From Acidobacteriota bacterium (GTDB taxonomy: Bacteria; Acidobacteriota; UBA6911; RPQK01; JAJDTT01): 64,000 nt of DNA. The stretch is taken from positions 1-64,000 of the forward strand of contig JAPPLF010000022.1 of NCBI GenBank assembly GCA_028874215.1, in the 5' to 3' direction. Positions 41,087 through 49,956 of the stretch are shown here, piece by piece; the stretch's first letter is position 1, and each line of letters starts with the position of its first letter. The notes beneath the pieces are model-generated. The model saw nothing but the letters and a program-made list of their open reading frames with translations, made no database searches and was not told the DNA's origin. The translations under genes and the position numbers were made by a program.

Positions 41087-42526
41087 ATGTTCGATCGCCA
41101 GTCTCAAGTCTACGGCAACCTGCTTCAGGCAGCGGACATCGCCGTGGCCTTTCTGGCCTTGACCCTGGCCTATTTCTCCCGGTCCATTCTTGTGGCGTGG
41201 GCGCCGGCCTCCATTGCGCTCGCATTCCATCCGCAACTGCTGCCCTATTCCCACTATCTGCTCTATCTGTTGGCCGCATTGCCGATTTGGATTCCCATCC
41301 TCCGGATCACCCAACGATACTCCCGCTTCTACCAGGTCTCCGCCTCCCAGCACCTGTTCCGCATCGGCCGCTTCGTCTGCGCCGCCGGTCTCGCCGTGGG
41401 CTTCTTCGTCTTCTTGTTCAACCTGGATGTCAGCCGGCCCGTCTTCTTCATCTTCATCGGACTCTCGGGTCTTTTCCTGGGTTTGAACCGCATTGTGCTG
41501 CATTGGATCTTGAGGACCCGGAACGTCAATGAGCACCATCAGGTCAGGATCCTGATCGTGGGAATCGACTCCCGGGCCGAGTCTGTCAGCCAGGTTCTGG
41601 GCCGGTTCCGAAAGTGGGGCTACCGTGTCGTCGGACACCTGGCCCCTGACGAACCATGGAAAGAGGTTCCCGGAATCCGGATCCTGGGCTCGCTGGAGGA
41701 TCTTCCCGGCCTGCTCATGGACCGCCTGGTGGTGGACGAGATCATATTCGTGGGCGCACAGCCGGAGGACACCCGGCAGTTTCAGGAGGTGCTTGGATTC
41801 TGTGAGGAACTCGGAATCCGGACCCGGATCGCCGCGGACTTTTTCCCCACCTCCATTTCCAGACTATCGCTCGATTATCTGGAGGAGCTTCCCCTCATCA
41901 CCTTCTCGACGGCCCCGGACCAGAGCGTGGCTCTGGTGGTCAAGAGGGTCATGGATTGTGTGCTGGCCTCGGCTCTGTTGGCGCTGGCGGCTCCCTTCAT
42001 GCTCCTGACCATGGCGCTGATCAAGTTCACCTCATCCGGATCGGTTTTCTACCGCCAGGTCAGGCGCGGTCTCTACGGCCGGGAGTTCAGCCTGGTCAAA
42101 TTTCGCACCATGGTGGAGGGAGCCGAAGACCAGCTCCGGAACCTCCGGCATCTCAATGAGATGGACGGCCCGGTGTTCAAGATGCGCAAAGATCCCCGGG
42201 TGACTCCCCTGGGGCGCATTCTGCGCAGGTACAGTATCGACGAGCTGCCGCAACTGGCCAATGTGGTGAGAGGCGAGATGAGCCTGGTCGGCCCCCGGGC
42301 CCCGTTGCCCGAGGAGGTCCGCCACTATTCCCGGAGTCAGCGGCGGCGGCTGAGCGTCAAGCCGGGCATCACCTGTCTCTGGCAGATCTCCGGCCGCAAC
42401 GAACTGGATTTCCAGAAATGGATGAAGCTGGATCTCCAATACATCGACCAGTGGTCCTTGAAGCTGGATCTTTGGATTCTGCTCAAGACCATCCCGGCCG
42501 TCGTCTGGGGCCGCGGCGCCAGCTAG
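41087..42526 (+). CDS. Undecaprenyl-phosphate sugar-1-phosphate transferase (WcaJ/EpsE-like)
   Basis: 479 aa polyisoprenyl-phosphate hexose-1-phosphate transferase that starts exopolysaccharide or O-antigen synthesis on the inner membrane. Four N-terminal helices, a CoA-binding-like Rossmann domain (about residues 145-260), and the C-terminal catalytic domain: KRVMDCVLASALLALAAPFML, the basic motif KFRTM, RVTPLGRILRRYSIDELPQLANVVRGEMSLVGPR and KPGITCLWQISGRNE. No polysaccharide glycosyltransferases or flippase are adjacent. Confidence 0.9.
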   Translation: MFDRQSQVYGNLLQAADIAVAFLALTLAYFSRSILVAWAPASIALAFHPQLLPYSHYLLYLLAALPIWIPILRITQRYSRFYQVSASQHLFRIGRFVCAAGLAVGFFVFLFNLDVSRPVFFIFIGLSGLFLGLNRIVLHWILRTRNVNEHHQVRILIVGIDSRAESVSQVLGRFRKWGYRVVGHLAPDEPWKEVPGIRILGSLEDLPGLLMDRLVVDEIIFVGAQPEDTRQFQEVLGFCEELGIRTRIAADFFPTSISRLSLDYLEELPLITFSTAPDQSVALVVKRVMDCVLASALLALAAPFMLLTMALIKFTSSGSVFYRQVRRGLYGREFSLVKFRTMVEGAEDQLRNLRHLNEMDGPVFKMRKDPRVTPLGRILRRYSIDELPQLANVVRGEMSLVGPRAPLPEEVRHYSRSQRRRLSVKPGITCLWQISGRNELDFQKWMKLDLQYIDQWSLKLDLWILLKTIPAVVWGRGAS

Positions 42527-42543
42527 TACCCCTCGATCTTCCC

Positions 42544-44337
42544 TCACGCCTCACTGCCGACTCCTATTGCCTCATCCTGGTACTGGAGCTGGTACAACTT
42601 GTAATAGAGCCCCCGCAGCTTGAGCAGTTCCTGATGGGTGCCTTCTTCCTCGATTCTGCCCTGGCGGAGAACGACGATACGGTCGCAGTTCTGGATGGTG
42701 GAGAGGCGGTGGGCGATGACGATGGAGGTTCGTCCCTCCATGAGCGTGTTCAACGCGTCCTGGATGAGAATCTCGGTCTCCGTGTCGACCGACGAGGTGG
42801 CCTCGTCCAGGATCAGGATTCTGGGGTCGTGGGCCAGGGCGCGGGCGAAGGCCAACAGCTGCCTCTGTCCCACGGACAACGACGCGCCCCTTTCGGTCAC
42901 CGGCGAGTCGAGTCCCTGCGGTTTCTCCCGGATGAAGTCCAGGGCATTGACGTGGCGCACCGCCTCCGTCACTTGGGGCCGGTCGATGGGAGCCCTCCAG
43001 AGCCGGACGTTCTCTTCGATGGTGCCGCTGAAGAGAAAGACATCCTGGAGCACGACTGCCATCCTGCGCCTCAGTTCCCCCGGGTCCAGGTGGGCGATGG
43101 GGATTCCGTCGATGAGAATGCCCCCGTTCCGGACGTCGTAAAACCTGCAGATCAGGTTGATGAGAGTGGTCTTTCCCGCACCGGTGGGTCCCACGATGGC
43201 CACTCGTTCGCCAGGGGCAATCCTCAGGCTCAGGTTCCGCAGGACCGGCGTATCTTCCTTGTAGGCGAACGTCACGTTGCGGAACTCGATGGCCCCGCCG
43301 CCCGGCGGCAGCGGTGTGGGTTTCGACGGAGGCCGAACCTGGGCCCGCGTGTCCAGGAGCTTGAAGATCCGCTCCGAGCTGGCCATGGCGCTCTGCAGGA
43401 TGTTGAACTTTTCGCTCAGGTCGCTGATGGGCTTGAAGAAGCGCTCCGAATACTGAAGGAAGGCCACGAGCGTGCCCAGGGTCAGGACTCCGTCCAGCAC
43501 GCGGCCGCCTCCGTACCAGAGGATCAGGGCGATGGCCAGCGCGCCCACCAGGTTGATCACCGGATAGAAGATGGCGTAGTAGAAGATGGATTGAATATTG
43601 GCCTGCAGGTGCTCCCGATTCCGTTCCCGGAACTGGCCGAACTTGCGGTCTTCCTGGACGAAGACCTGCACTACCGGCATGCCGGTGATGTTCTCCTGGA
43701 GGAAGGCGTTGATCTTGACCACGCAGGCCCGGACCCATCGATAGGATCCTCGAACCTTGATCTTGAAGATCATGGTGGCCACGAAGATGAGAGGCAGGAC
43801 GGAGAAGGTGACCAGGGCCAATTGCCAATCCCGCCAGAGCATGACCGTCACGATGCCGCCCAGCAGGAAGATATCCCCGAAGATGCTCACCACGCCCGCC
43901 GTGAAGAGCTCGTTGAGCACGTCCACGTCGTTGGTGACGCGGGTGATCAGGCGACCCACCGGATTCCTGTCGAAATAGCCGACGTGCAACGTCTGGACGT
44001 GACGGAAGATCTGGACCCTCAGATCGTGCATGACCCGCTGCCCGGTCCAGTTCATCAGCCAGGTCTGTGCGAAAGTGCAGCCGAATTGCAGAATCAGGAG
44101 GCCCAGGTAGAGCAGCGCCAGATAGGTGAGCCCGGTCCGGTCGCCGATGCGGATGTGGTCGTCGATGGCGATCAGGGTCAGGAGCGGACCCGCCAGTTGC
44201 AGGGCCGACACCAGCAGGAGCAGCGCGACCGACGCGCCCACGACCCAGCGGTAGGGATGAAGATATCCCAGCATCCGCCGCGCCAATCGCCCGTCGTAGA
44301 CCCGGCCCAGGATCTCGTCCTGGTCGTACTCGATCAT
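42544..44337 (-). CDS. ABC exporter subunit with canonical ATPase site
   Basis: 597 aa half-transporter: six-helix membrane domain (1-320) and nucleotide-binding domain with Walker A GPTGAGKTT, signature LSVGQ (Gly-to-Val change at the third position) and Walker B ILILDEATSSVD with the catalytic Glu. ATG overlaps the partner gene stop (ATGA). With the partner it forms a heterodimer of the type in which one ATP site is degenerate; substrate unknown, likely lipid or drug-like. It is convergent with the sugar transferase gene, only 17 bases apart. Confidence 0.92.
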   Translation of the reverse strand: MIEYDQDEILGRVYDGRLARRMLGYLHPYRWVVGASVALLLLVSALQLAGPLLTLIAIDDHIRIGDRTGLTYLALLYLGLLILQFGCTFAQTWLMNWTGQRVMHDLRVQIFRHVQTLHVGYFDRNPVGRLITRVTNDVDVLNELFTAGVVSIFGDIFLLGGIVTVMLWRDWQLALVTFSVLPLIFVATMIFKIKVRGSYRWVRACVVKINAFLQENITGMPVVQVFVQEDRKFGQFRERNREHLQANIQSIFYYAIFYPVINLVGALAIALILWYGGGRVLDGVLTLGTLVAFLQYSERFFKPISDLSEKFNILQSAMASSERIFKLLDTRAQVRPPSKPTPLPPGGGAIEFRNVTFAYKEDTPVLRNLSLRIAPGERVAIVGPTGAGKTTLINLICRFYDVRNGGILIDGIPIAHLDPGELRRRMAVVLQDVFLFSGTIEENVRLWRAPIDRPQVTEAVRHVNALDFIREKPQGLDSPVTERGASLSVGQRQLLAFARALAHDPRILILDEATSSVDTETEILIQDALNTLMEGRTSIVIAHRLSTIQNCDRIVVLRQGRIEEEGTHQELLKLRGLYYKLYQLQYQDEAIGVGSEA

Positions 44338-46097
44338 GCGATTCCCAGCTCCTGCTCCAGCAACTGCTTTCGGTGCATTTCGGCGTAAGGGCCCGCGGTC
44401 CGGAGCAACTCGCGGTGCCTTCCTCTCTGCACGATTCGTCCGCGGTCCAACACCAGGATCTGGTCCGCCCCCTTGACCGTCGAGATGCGGTGGGAGATGA
44501 GGATGGTGGTTCTTCCGGCGATGACGGGAGCGAGCCGCTTCAGGATCTCCTCTTCCGTGTAGGTGTCGACGCTGGAGAGCGAGTCGTCGAGAACCAGGAT
44601 CCTGGGGTCCGTCAGGAGCGCTCTCGCAATGGTCATCCGTTGTTTCTGTCCACCGGAGAGGGTCAGGCCTCTCTCACCCACGAAGGTGGCCATACGGTCG
44701 GGGAAGCGTTGAATCTCTCCCAGGATGTTGCTGGTGCGCGCAGCCTCCCGGATGGCTTGGTCGGAGGCGTCCGGTGCTCCGAACGTCAGGTTGTCCCGGA
44801 TCGATTCGGAAAAGAGGAACGTGTCCTGGGGAACGCAGCCGATGCTTCGGCGCAGGTGGGTCAGGGAAATGTCGTTGACGTCCCTGCCGTCGATGAGGAT
44901 CCGTCCCCTGGGCACCGGGTAGAGGCGGCAGAGCAGATGCACCAAGGTGGATTTTCCGCTTCCGGTGCTGCCCACGATGGCGAGTGTGTCGCCCGCGGGC
45001 AGCTCGAATTCCAGGTTCTTCAAAACCGGTGTCCCGTTGTAGGAAAAGGTGAGATTTTTGACTTCCACCCGGCCTTCGACGGCCTCGGCCGGAATGCCGC
45101 CATCGTCCAGCACATCCGGTTGGGTCGCCAGGATCCGGTTGATCCTGCCCATGGACGCCGACCCCCGCTCGAAGGTGTTGATGACCCATCCCAGGGCGAT
45201 GGTGGGCCAGGTCAGACGGGCCAGATAGAAGATGAACGAGACCAGGGCGCCGAGAGACAGCGCTCCGTCCATGACCTGCCGTCCTCCGTACCAGAGGAGA
45301 AAGACGGCCGACAGGCCCAACAGGAAAGCGAGGAGGGGATAGAAGACCCCCCAGATTTTGACCAGGGCCATGCTCCGCTTCATGTATTCCCGGTTGGCGT
45401 CTCGAAACCGGTTGACGAAGGCGGACTCCTGGTTGTAGGCCTTGACGACCCGGATTCCCGAGACGTTCTCCTGAACCAGGGTCGTCAGCATCGAGAATTG
45501 TTCCTGGATCTTTTCGAATCTCCGGTGGATCTTGCGCCCGAAAAACTTGACGCAGTAGGAGACCAGCAGGAGGGGGGCCAGGGTGAGAAGGGCCAGGCCG
45601 GCGTCGGTTCGAATCAGTATGGTGACGGTCAGCACGACCATGAACAGGGTGTTGACCGAGTACATGATGCCCGGTCCCAGCACCATTCGAACGGCGCCCA
45701 GGTCGTTGGTGGACCGGGCCATTACGTCTCCCGTGGAATGCCGCTGGTAGAAGGAGGGGGTCAGGCGCTGAAGGTGCCGGAAGAGGTCGTTGCGCAGGTC
45801 GAATTCGATCCGGCGGGAGACGCCGATGAGGATCCACCTCATCAGGTATCGGAAAAGGCCCTCGGCACAGCTCAGGGCCAGCAGCAGTCCGGCGTAGCGG
45901 AGCAGGAGGCCGGCGTCGGCTCCCTCGGTGAGATCATCGACCGCCCATCCCAGGACCTGGGGCGTGACGACCACCGCCACATTGGTCATGAGGACCATCA
46001 CGACACCGGTCGCGATGCGGGCGCGGTATTGCCTCAGGTAGGGGATCAAGGTGGCCAGGGCCCACGCTCGACCGGCTCCGGCTGGCTCAGGGGGCAT
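44334..46097 (-). CDS. ABC exporter subunit with degenerate Walker B
   Basis: 587 aa half-transporter, partner of the downstream gene. Walker A GSTGSGKST, signature LSGGQ, and Walker B ILVLDDSLSSVD, where Asp replaces the catalytic Glu. This substitution marks the degenerate-site subunit in heterodimeric exporters. The start is taken at ATG 46097, overlapping the upstream gene by 11 bases; GTG 46127 is possible. The N-terminal 300 residues hold six helices of an exporter fold. Confidence 0.9.
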   Translation of the reverse strand: MPPEPAGAGRAWALATLIPYLRQYRARIATGVVMVLMTNVAVVVTPQVLGWAVDDLTEGADAGLLLRYAGLLLALSCAEGLFRYLMRWILIGVSRRIEFDLRNDLFRHLQRLTPSFYQRHSTGDVMARSTNDLGAVRMVLGPGIMYSVNTLFMVVLTVTILIRTDAGLALLTLAPLLLVSYCVKFFGRKIHRRFEKIQEQFSMLTTLVQENVSGIRVVKAYNQESAFVNRFRDANREYMKRSMALVKIWGVFYPLLAFLLGLSAVFLLWYGGRQVMDGALSLGALVSFIFYLARLTWPTIALGWVINTFERGSASMGRINRILATQPDVLDDGGIPAEAVEGRVEVKNLTFSYNGTPVLKNLEFELPAGDTLAIVGSTGSGKSTLVHLLCRLYPVPRGRILIDGRDVNDISLTHLRRSIGCVPQDTFLFSESIRDNLTFGAPDASDQAIREAARTSNILGEIQRFPDRMATFVGERGLTLSGGQKQRMTIARALLTDPRILVLDDSLSSVDTYTEEEILKRLAPVIAGRTTILISHRISTVKGADQILVLDRGRIVQRGRHRELLRTAGPYAEMHRKQLLEQELGIA

Positions 46098-46755
46098 CGA
46101 ATCCCCGGATGTGCGGCGTCTCGACACCGTCGGGATCGACGAAGGCGACCTCGTACCCGTAGAGCTGGGAAGGGGACTTCTGCGAGAATTTCATGCCGAA
46201 ACTGCCCGAAGACTCGGGATTCAACACGTCCGGCTTCACCTTTGCCATGATTTCTTCCAGCATCTCGTCATCCTGTCCCCAGATCCGGACGCGCGCCGAG
46301 ATTCCTTTGAGAGGAAGCTGTCCCTGATTCCAGATCTCCCCCTTGAGGGAGAATCCCGTAAAGAACCGATCGTAGGAGAGGGCGACCAGTCTCAGAGGCG
46401 CCGTTTCGATGGACTCGACCCCGGTCCAGTTCTTGAGGTAGGGGATGGGCACGAAGCTCGCACCCACGAAGGAGCCGGCGGCCAGCAGGATGGAAAGCAG
46501 CATGACCTGGAAGACGATGCGGAACTCGTTCCGGGTGGCGGTCCAGGGTTCGGTCCGGCCCGGCTTGCCGGAGGTCTCTTCGAGTTTCTCCCGGTAGTAT
46601 CGATCGAACTCCTCCCGGAAATAGTCCTTGAGACTGAATTGTCGGGCGCGGATGCGATATCGGACCACCAGCAGGAATATCAGGAAGGAGACGAGGAAGA
46701 CCCAGAGAGCGACCTGAAGGGGAAAGTCCATGATTCGCAGGACGGGATGATCCAT
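46087..46755 (-). CDS. Membrane-anchored protein with FxLYD/DUF2393-like domain
   Basis: 222 aa. Two hydrophobic segments (about residues 15-31 and 84-104) flank a charged cytoplasmic loop (FREEFDRYYREKLEE). The exposed C-terminal part (FFTGFSLKGEIWNQGQLPLKGISARVRIWGQDDEML) reads like a beta-sandwich of the DUF2393/FxLYD type found in envelope proteins. Role unknown. Precedes and overlaps the ABC exporter operon, so it may serve that exporter. Confidence 0.55.
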   Translation of the reverse strand: MDHPVLRIMDFPLQVALWVFLVSFLIFLLVVRYRIRARQFSLKDYFREEFDRYYREKLEETSGKPGRTEPWTATRNEFRIVFQVMLLSILLAAGSFVGASFVPIPYLKNWTGVESIETAPLRLVALSYDRFFTGFSLKGEIWNQGQLPLKGISARVRIWGQDDEMLEEIMAKVKPDVLNPESSGSFGMKFSQKSPSQLYGYEVAFVDPDGVETPHIRGFDAP

Positions 46756-46897
46756 CGGATTTCAGCAGTCGTGGAAAAAGTCTTGACGCCTTGGACCGGT
46801 GTGGAAACGCGAACCAAGGTGTCGTCCGCGAAAACCTGCTCCCGGCGAACACGCGCCGCGGCCATGATCGCGCCGGCGTCTCTGGTTTTATTTCCCT

Positions 46898-47464
46898 TTA
46901 ATTTCCGGGCGGCTTCGCCGGCGCGCGGCCCTCCCCGATGGGAGGCAGCCCCAGAATTCCCTTGCGGCGCTTGTCCAGGGAAAAATCGGCGCCGTACAGG
47001 GTTTGTCCGAAAGCGGTCAGCAACTGCTTCTCCACCCGGCCGGAGGAATCGATTTCCACCCACTCCTCACGGCCCAGAAAATCACGTTTGAGCGCCTGGA
47101 TGTCACTGTCGACGGTGACCATGGTCTGGCGCTCCCGGATCAGGCTCACCGACAGATCGTAACGGTAGCGGACCCGAACCCACTCCCCGTCAGGCAGCCG
47201 GGGGCGGACTCCGATCTTGTCGAGATGGCCGGCCGTCAAGGGACCCGACATGTAATTCCGGTATCCGGTCACGATCTCGCCCCTGCCCCTGTCCTTCTTG
47301 ACTAGCTCCCATTCCTCGCGCTGCAGGACTTCCAGCATGGCCTTCCACGCCGCGGGAAACGGGACGCCCAGGCGCATCGGGGGTTCGAATCTCTTTTGCG
47401 CCTCGGCCTCGGTGGCGGCCAGAGCCAGGAGGGTCAGTAACGTCCAGACCAGCTTGTGTCCCAT
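46898..47464 (-). CDS. Exported protein with BamC-like fold
   Basis: 188 aa. Signal peptide MGHKLVWTLLTLLALAATEAEA. The mature part has the pattern FPAAWKAMLEVLQREEWELVKKDRGRGEIVTGY, which is characteristic of BamC/NlpB-like helix-grip domains: a helix, then a strand ending in I-V-T. No lipobox Cys is present. ATG 47464 follows an extended -10 (TG-A-TAGACT, 47478-47486) by 13 bases. It could belong to the outer membrane assembly system; assignment rests on fold-like pattern only. Confidence 0.5.
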   Translation of the reverse strand: MGHKLVWTLLTLLALAATEAEAQKRFEPPMRLGVPFPAAWKAMLEVLQREEWELVKKDRGRGEIVTGYRNYMSGPLTAGHLDKIGVRPRLPDGEWVRVRYRYDLSVSLIRERQTMVTVDSDIQALKRDFLGREEWVEIDSSGRVEKQLLTAFGQTLYGADFSLDKRRKGILGLPPIGEGRAPAKPPGN

Positions 47465-47477
47465 ACCACTCGTTGAC

Positions 47478-47486
47478 AGTCTATCA
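47478..47486 (-). promoter_or_regulatory. Extended -10 element upstream of the BamC-like gene
   Basis: TGATAGACT on the minus strand, 13 bases before the ATG. It fits TGn plus TAnACT. No -35 match is visible, as expected of extended -10 promoters. Confidence 0.45.
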
Positions 47487-47545
47487 GCAAGCACCTAACT
47501 GCTGAACCGATTGGAGGGGGCGAGTCGTGGTTTTCCGGCCGGCCG

Positions 47546-48544
47546 TCAGCGCTGGTAGCGGCGCACGGCCCGCTGGTGCGCCCGGTAGCTGGTGGAAAAG
47601 ACGTGGCTGCCGTCGTTCCGGGAGACGAAATAGAGGTGCCTGACCGGGGCCGGGTGGAGGGCGGCGTCAATGGATGCGGTCCCGGGGTTGGCGATGGGGC
47701 CGGGAGGGAGTCCCGCGTAGAGATAGGTGTTGTACGGAGAGTCCAGGCTCAGGTCGCTCTTGTGAAGCACTCCGTCGTAGTCGCCGCTCTTCCGGATGGC
47801 GTAGATGATCGTCGGGTCGCAGTCCAGCTTGATGTTCCGCCGAAGCCGGTTGTGAAACACGGCGGAAACCAGAGCCCGCTCCGCAGGGAGCGCGGTCTCC
47901 TTCTCGATGAGGGAGGCCAGGGTGATCACCTCCCGGATGGTGAGGTCCAGGTCGTCGGCGCGCTTCTGCCGCTGGGGGGTCCACACCTCCTTGAAGCGGG
48001 TCACCAGCGTGGAGACCAGGGTCAGCTCCTGGTCTGAACGCGTGAAGTGGTAGGTGTCGGGGAACAGGTAGCCCTCCAGGTCCGTGGCCTCGGGGTCCAG
48101 GCCGCCCAGCAGGTCGATGCGGCCGGCCAGAGGCTCCAGCTCGTGCCGCAGTCCCAATCCTTCCTGGACGAAACGGTCGATGATCTCGTCCAGGGTCAAT
48201 CCTTCGGGGATGGTGATGCGATACTGGTGAACCCGGCCCTCCCTCAGGACCTGCACCACTTGGGTCAGGCTGGCGGGATTCTCAAAAAGGTATTCGCCCG
48301 CCTGGAGAGGGTCGGCGCCACTCCACCGAACATAGGCCGCAAAGACGAGGCCGGACCGAATGACGTCCGCTTCCTGGAGCATCCGGCCGATTCCTCTCAC
48401 CGACGCTCCGAAGGGCACGGTCAGCAGCCGGCTCCCGGTCGTACGCCCCAGATGGGGTTCGCTGATGCGGGCGTCCCACCAGTTGGACCCGGCCCGGGCC
48501 ATTGCAACCAGAATCAGGGCCGCGATCAGCAGTCGCCGGATCAT
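47546..48544 (-). CDS. mltG: Endolytic peptidoglycan transglycosylase MltG
   Basis: 332 aa single-pass inner membrane protein that cleaves nascent glycan strands. Anchor IRRLLIAALILVAMAR at the N-terminus, LysM-like region (VPFGASVRGIGRMLQEADVIRS), and the YceG catalytic domain with ASLIEKETALPAERALVSAVFHNRL (catalytic Glu in IEKE), LDCDPTIIYA, SPYNTYLYAGLPPGPIANPG and FVSRNDGSHVFS. ATG overlaps the ruvX stop as ATGA. Normal length. Confidence 0.94.
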   Translation of the reverse strand: MIRRLLIAALILVAMARAGSNWWDARISEPHLGRTTGSRLLTVPFGASVRGIGRMLQEADVIRSGLVFAAYVRWSGADPLQAGEYLFENPASLTQVVQVLREGRVHQYRITIPEGLTLDEIIDRFVQEGLGLRHELEPLAGRIDLLGGLDPEATDLEGYLFPDTYHFTRSDQELTLVSTLVTRFKEVWTPQRQKRADDLDLTIREVITLASLIEKETALPAERALVSAVFHNRLRRNIKLDCDPTIIYAIRKSGDYDGVLHKSDLSLDSPYNTYLYAGLPPGPIANPGTASIDAALHPAPVRHLYFVSRNDGSHVFSTSYRAHQRAVRRYQR

Positions 48545-48972
48545 CCCCGCGATCCGGGAGTGGCCCGCTCTTCCAGGTACCATTTCAGAATCACCGCCGC
48601 CGAGAATTCGTCCTTCTTCTGCCACCTCTGGTGGGGCGGGATCCCCAGTTCCCGCATGACCGATTCGGCCTCCTTGGTCGACAGGCGTTCGTCCATCCAC
48701 TCTACCCGAACCGTCCCCAGTCCGCGCAGTCGGGTCACCAGGGGGACGGCGGCTTGCGCGATGGAGCTGGGCCGGCCGCTCAGATGCCGGGGTTGCCCCA
48801 CGATCAGTCTCTCCACCCGGTATTCCCGCAGGAGTCCGGTGATCCTCGCCACATCCTCCTCCAGGCTCTTCCGTTCAAACGTGAGCAGTGGACGGGACGT
48901 CAATTTCAGGGGGTCGGTGATGGCGACTCCGCACCGCTTGGAACCCACGTCCAAGGCCATCCATCGGGTCAT
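48541..48972 (-). CDS. ruvX: YqgF/RuvX Holliday-junction-resolvase-like protein
   Basis: 143 aa RNase H-fold protein implicated in 16S rRNA 5'-end maturation. Motifs MALDVGSKRCGVAITDPL, RLIVGQPRHLSG (usual G-x-P), VEWMDERLSTKEAE and KKDEFSAAVIL with the late Asp. GGGTAGGAGGG provides a ribosome site. Coupled to mltG, a pairing seen in many genomes. Confidence 0.93.
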   Translation of the reverse strand: MTRWMALDVGSKRCGVAITDPLKLTSRPLLTFERKSLEEDVARITGLLREYRVERLIVGQPRHLSGRPSSIAQAAVPLVTRLRGLGTVRVEWMDERLSTKEAESVMRELGIPPHQRWQKKDEFSAAVILKWYLEERATPGSRG

Positions 48973-48990
48973 GGCGCCGTTGGATCCCTC

Positions 48991-49917
48991 CTACCCTTCC
49001 GGTTGCCGGAAGTAGTGTTCCAGCGAGTCCCAACTCAACCAATGATCGGGGTAACTGCGGATATCCTGCTCCAACAGTCCCACCAGCTTCTGCATGAATT
49101 CCGCTCTGCCGGCGGCGGAGCGGAAGGAGTCCGTCACCTCCGAGATCTCGATCTCCTGGTGGCCCGTCTCCTGGTTTCTGTGGATCCTCCAGTGGAGAAG
49201 ACGGGATCCGGTGGTGAAGAAGAGGCTGGCGATGCCGTTGGGGAACCAGGCGCGCCGGCCGAAGAACCTCACCTCCGTCGTGTGTTTCGGGTTCACCAGT
49301 GTGGGCGCCACATCAGCCAGCATCATGACGACCTCTCCGGACCGAAGCTTCTCCACGAGCCTGGAGTAGTTGCCGCGTCCGGTCATGAGAAAGGGGTGTC
49401 CGATGGCCGTTTCGATCCAGCGGACCCGTTTCCGGTTGTAGCGGAGAACCGCCGGATGCAGCGGGTTGTCCTCCGGTTCGATGGACCGTCCGACGATGTT
49501 CATGGGGACTCCGCTCTTGCCGGTGAAGACGAAGAAGAGCCCGGTGCTCCCCATGTGGCCGGAAAAGAGGAGGACGCCGTCTCCGGCGGCGGCGGCTTCC
49601 CGCAGGGTGTCCAGACCGGTGCACCGGACGAAGGATTGGAGATGGTGCAAGGGCTTCGGGTACCAGAACGCCTCCATCTCGTTGCGGGACTCGGCCTGGT
49701 AGTGGCCGATGACGATCCTTCGGCGCTCAGCCGCGCCGCGATGGGGAAACGTGGACTCGACGTTTCGCGAGGCCCAGGCGAAAGAGTCGCGGAGCGCGCA
49801 GGCGAGCAATCTTCCCCGGAGATCGGCCAGGCCGTAGGCCAGCGCACGCGGCAGCTTCGAGATGGTGGGCAGGGCCACGCCATAGTCGGCTGCCTTGATC
49901 CAATCCATCAGGCCCAT
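48991..49917 (-). CDS. LpxL-family (lysophospholipid/lipid A) acyltransferase with altered HX4D/E motif
   Basis: 308 aa, inner-membrane-associated acyltransferase family that adds acyl chains to lipid A or related lipids. It shows the family arrangement FSGHMGSTGLF, GRSIEPEDNP, GRGNYSRLVEKLRSGEVVMMLADV, FFGRRAWFPNGIASLFFTTGSRL, and the ending HWLSWDSLEHYF. The catalytic motif is normally HX4(D/E); here it is HMGSTG, with Gly at the acidic position, so activity may be lost or changed. No lpx genes are nearby. It may act on a non-LPS lipid. Confidence 0.78.
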   Translation of the reverse strand: MGLMDWIKAADYGVALPTISKLPRALAYGLADLRGRLLACALRDSFAWASRNVESTFPHRGAAERRRIVIGHYQAESRNEMEAFWYPKPLHHLQSFVRCTGLDTLREAAAAGDGVLLFSGHMGSTGLFFVFTGKSGVPMNIVGRSIEPEDNPLHPAVLRYNRKRVRWIETAIGHPFLMTGRGNYSRLVEKLRSGEVVMMLADVAPTLVNPKHTTEVRFFGRRAWFPNGIASLFFTTGSRLLHWRIHRNQETGHQEIEISEVTDSFRSAAGRAEFMQKLVGLLEQDIRSYPDHWLSWDSLEHYFRQPEG

Positions 49918-49956
49918 GGCGCATCTACCGGAGAGGACGGGAAGGAGCCGGTCCGG

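Noticed and set aside
42418-46250. Two long plus-strand frames (656 and 625 codons) opposite the ABC exporter genes
   Set aside because: Both are shadows of the exporter genes and have Gln/His/Asp-rich nonsense composition.
46756-46897. Promoter (TTGACG) on the plus strand between envelope genes
   Set aside because: No plus-strand gene follows within the next kilobases and no -10 at 16-18 bp.
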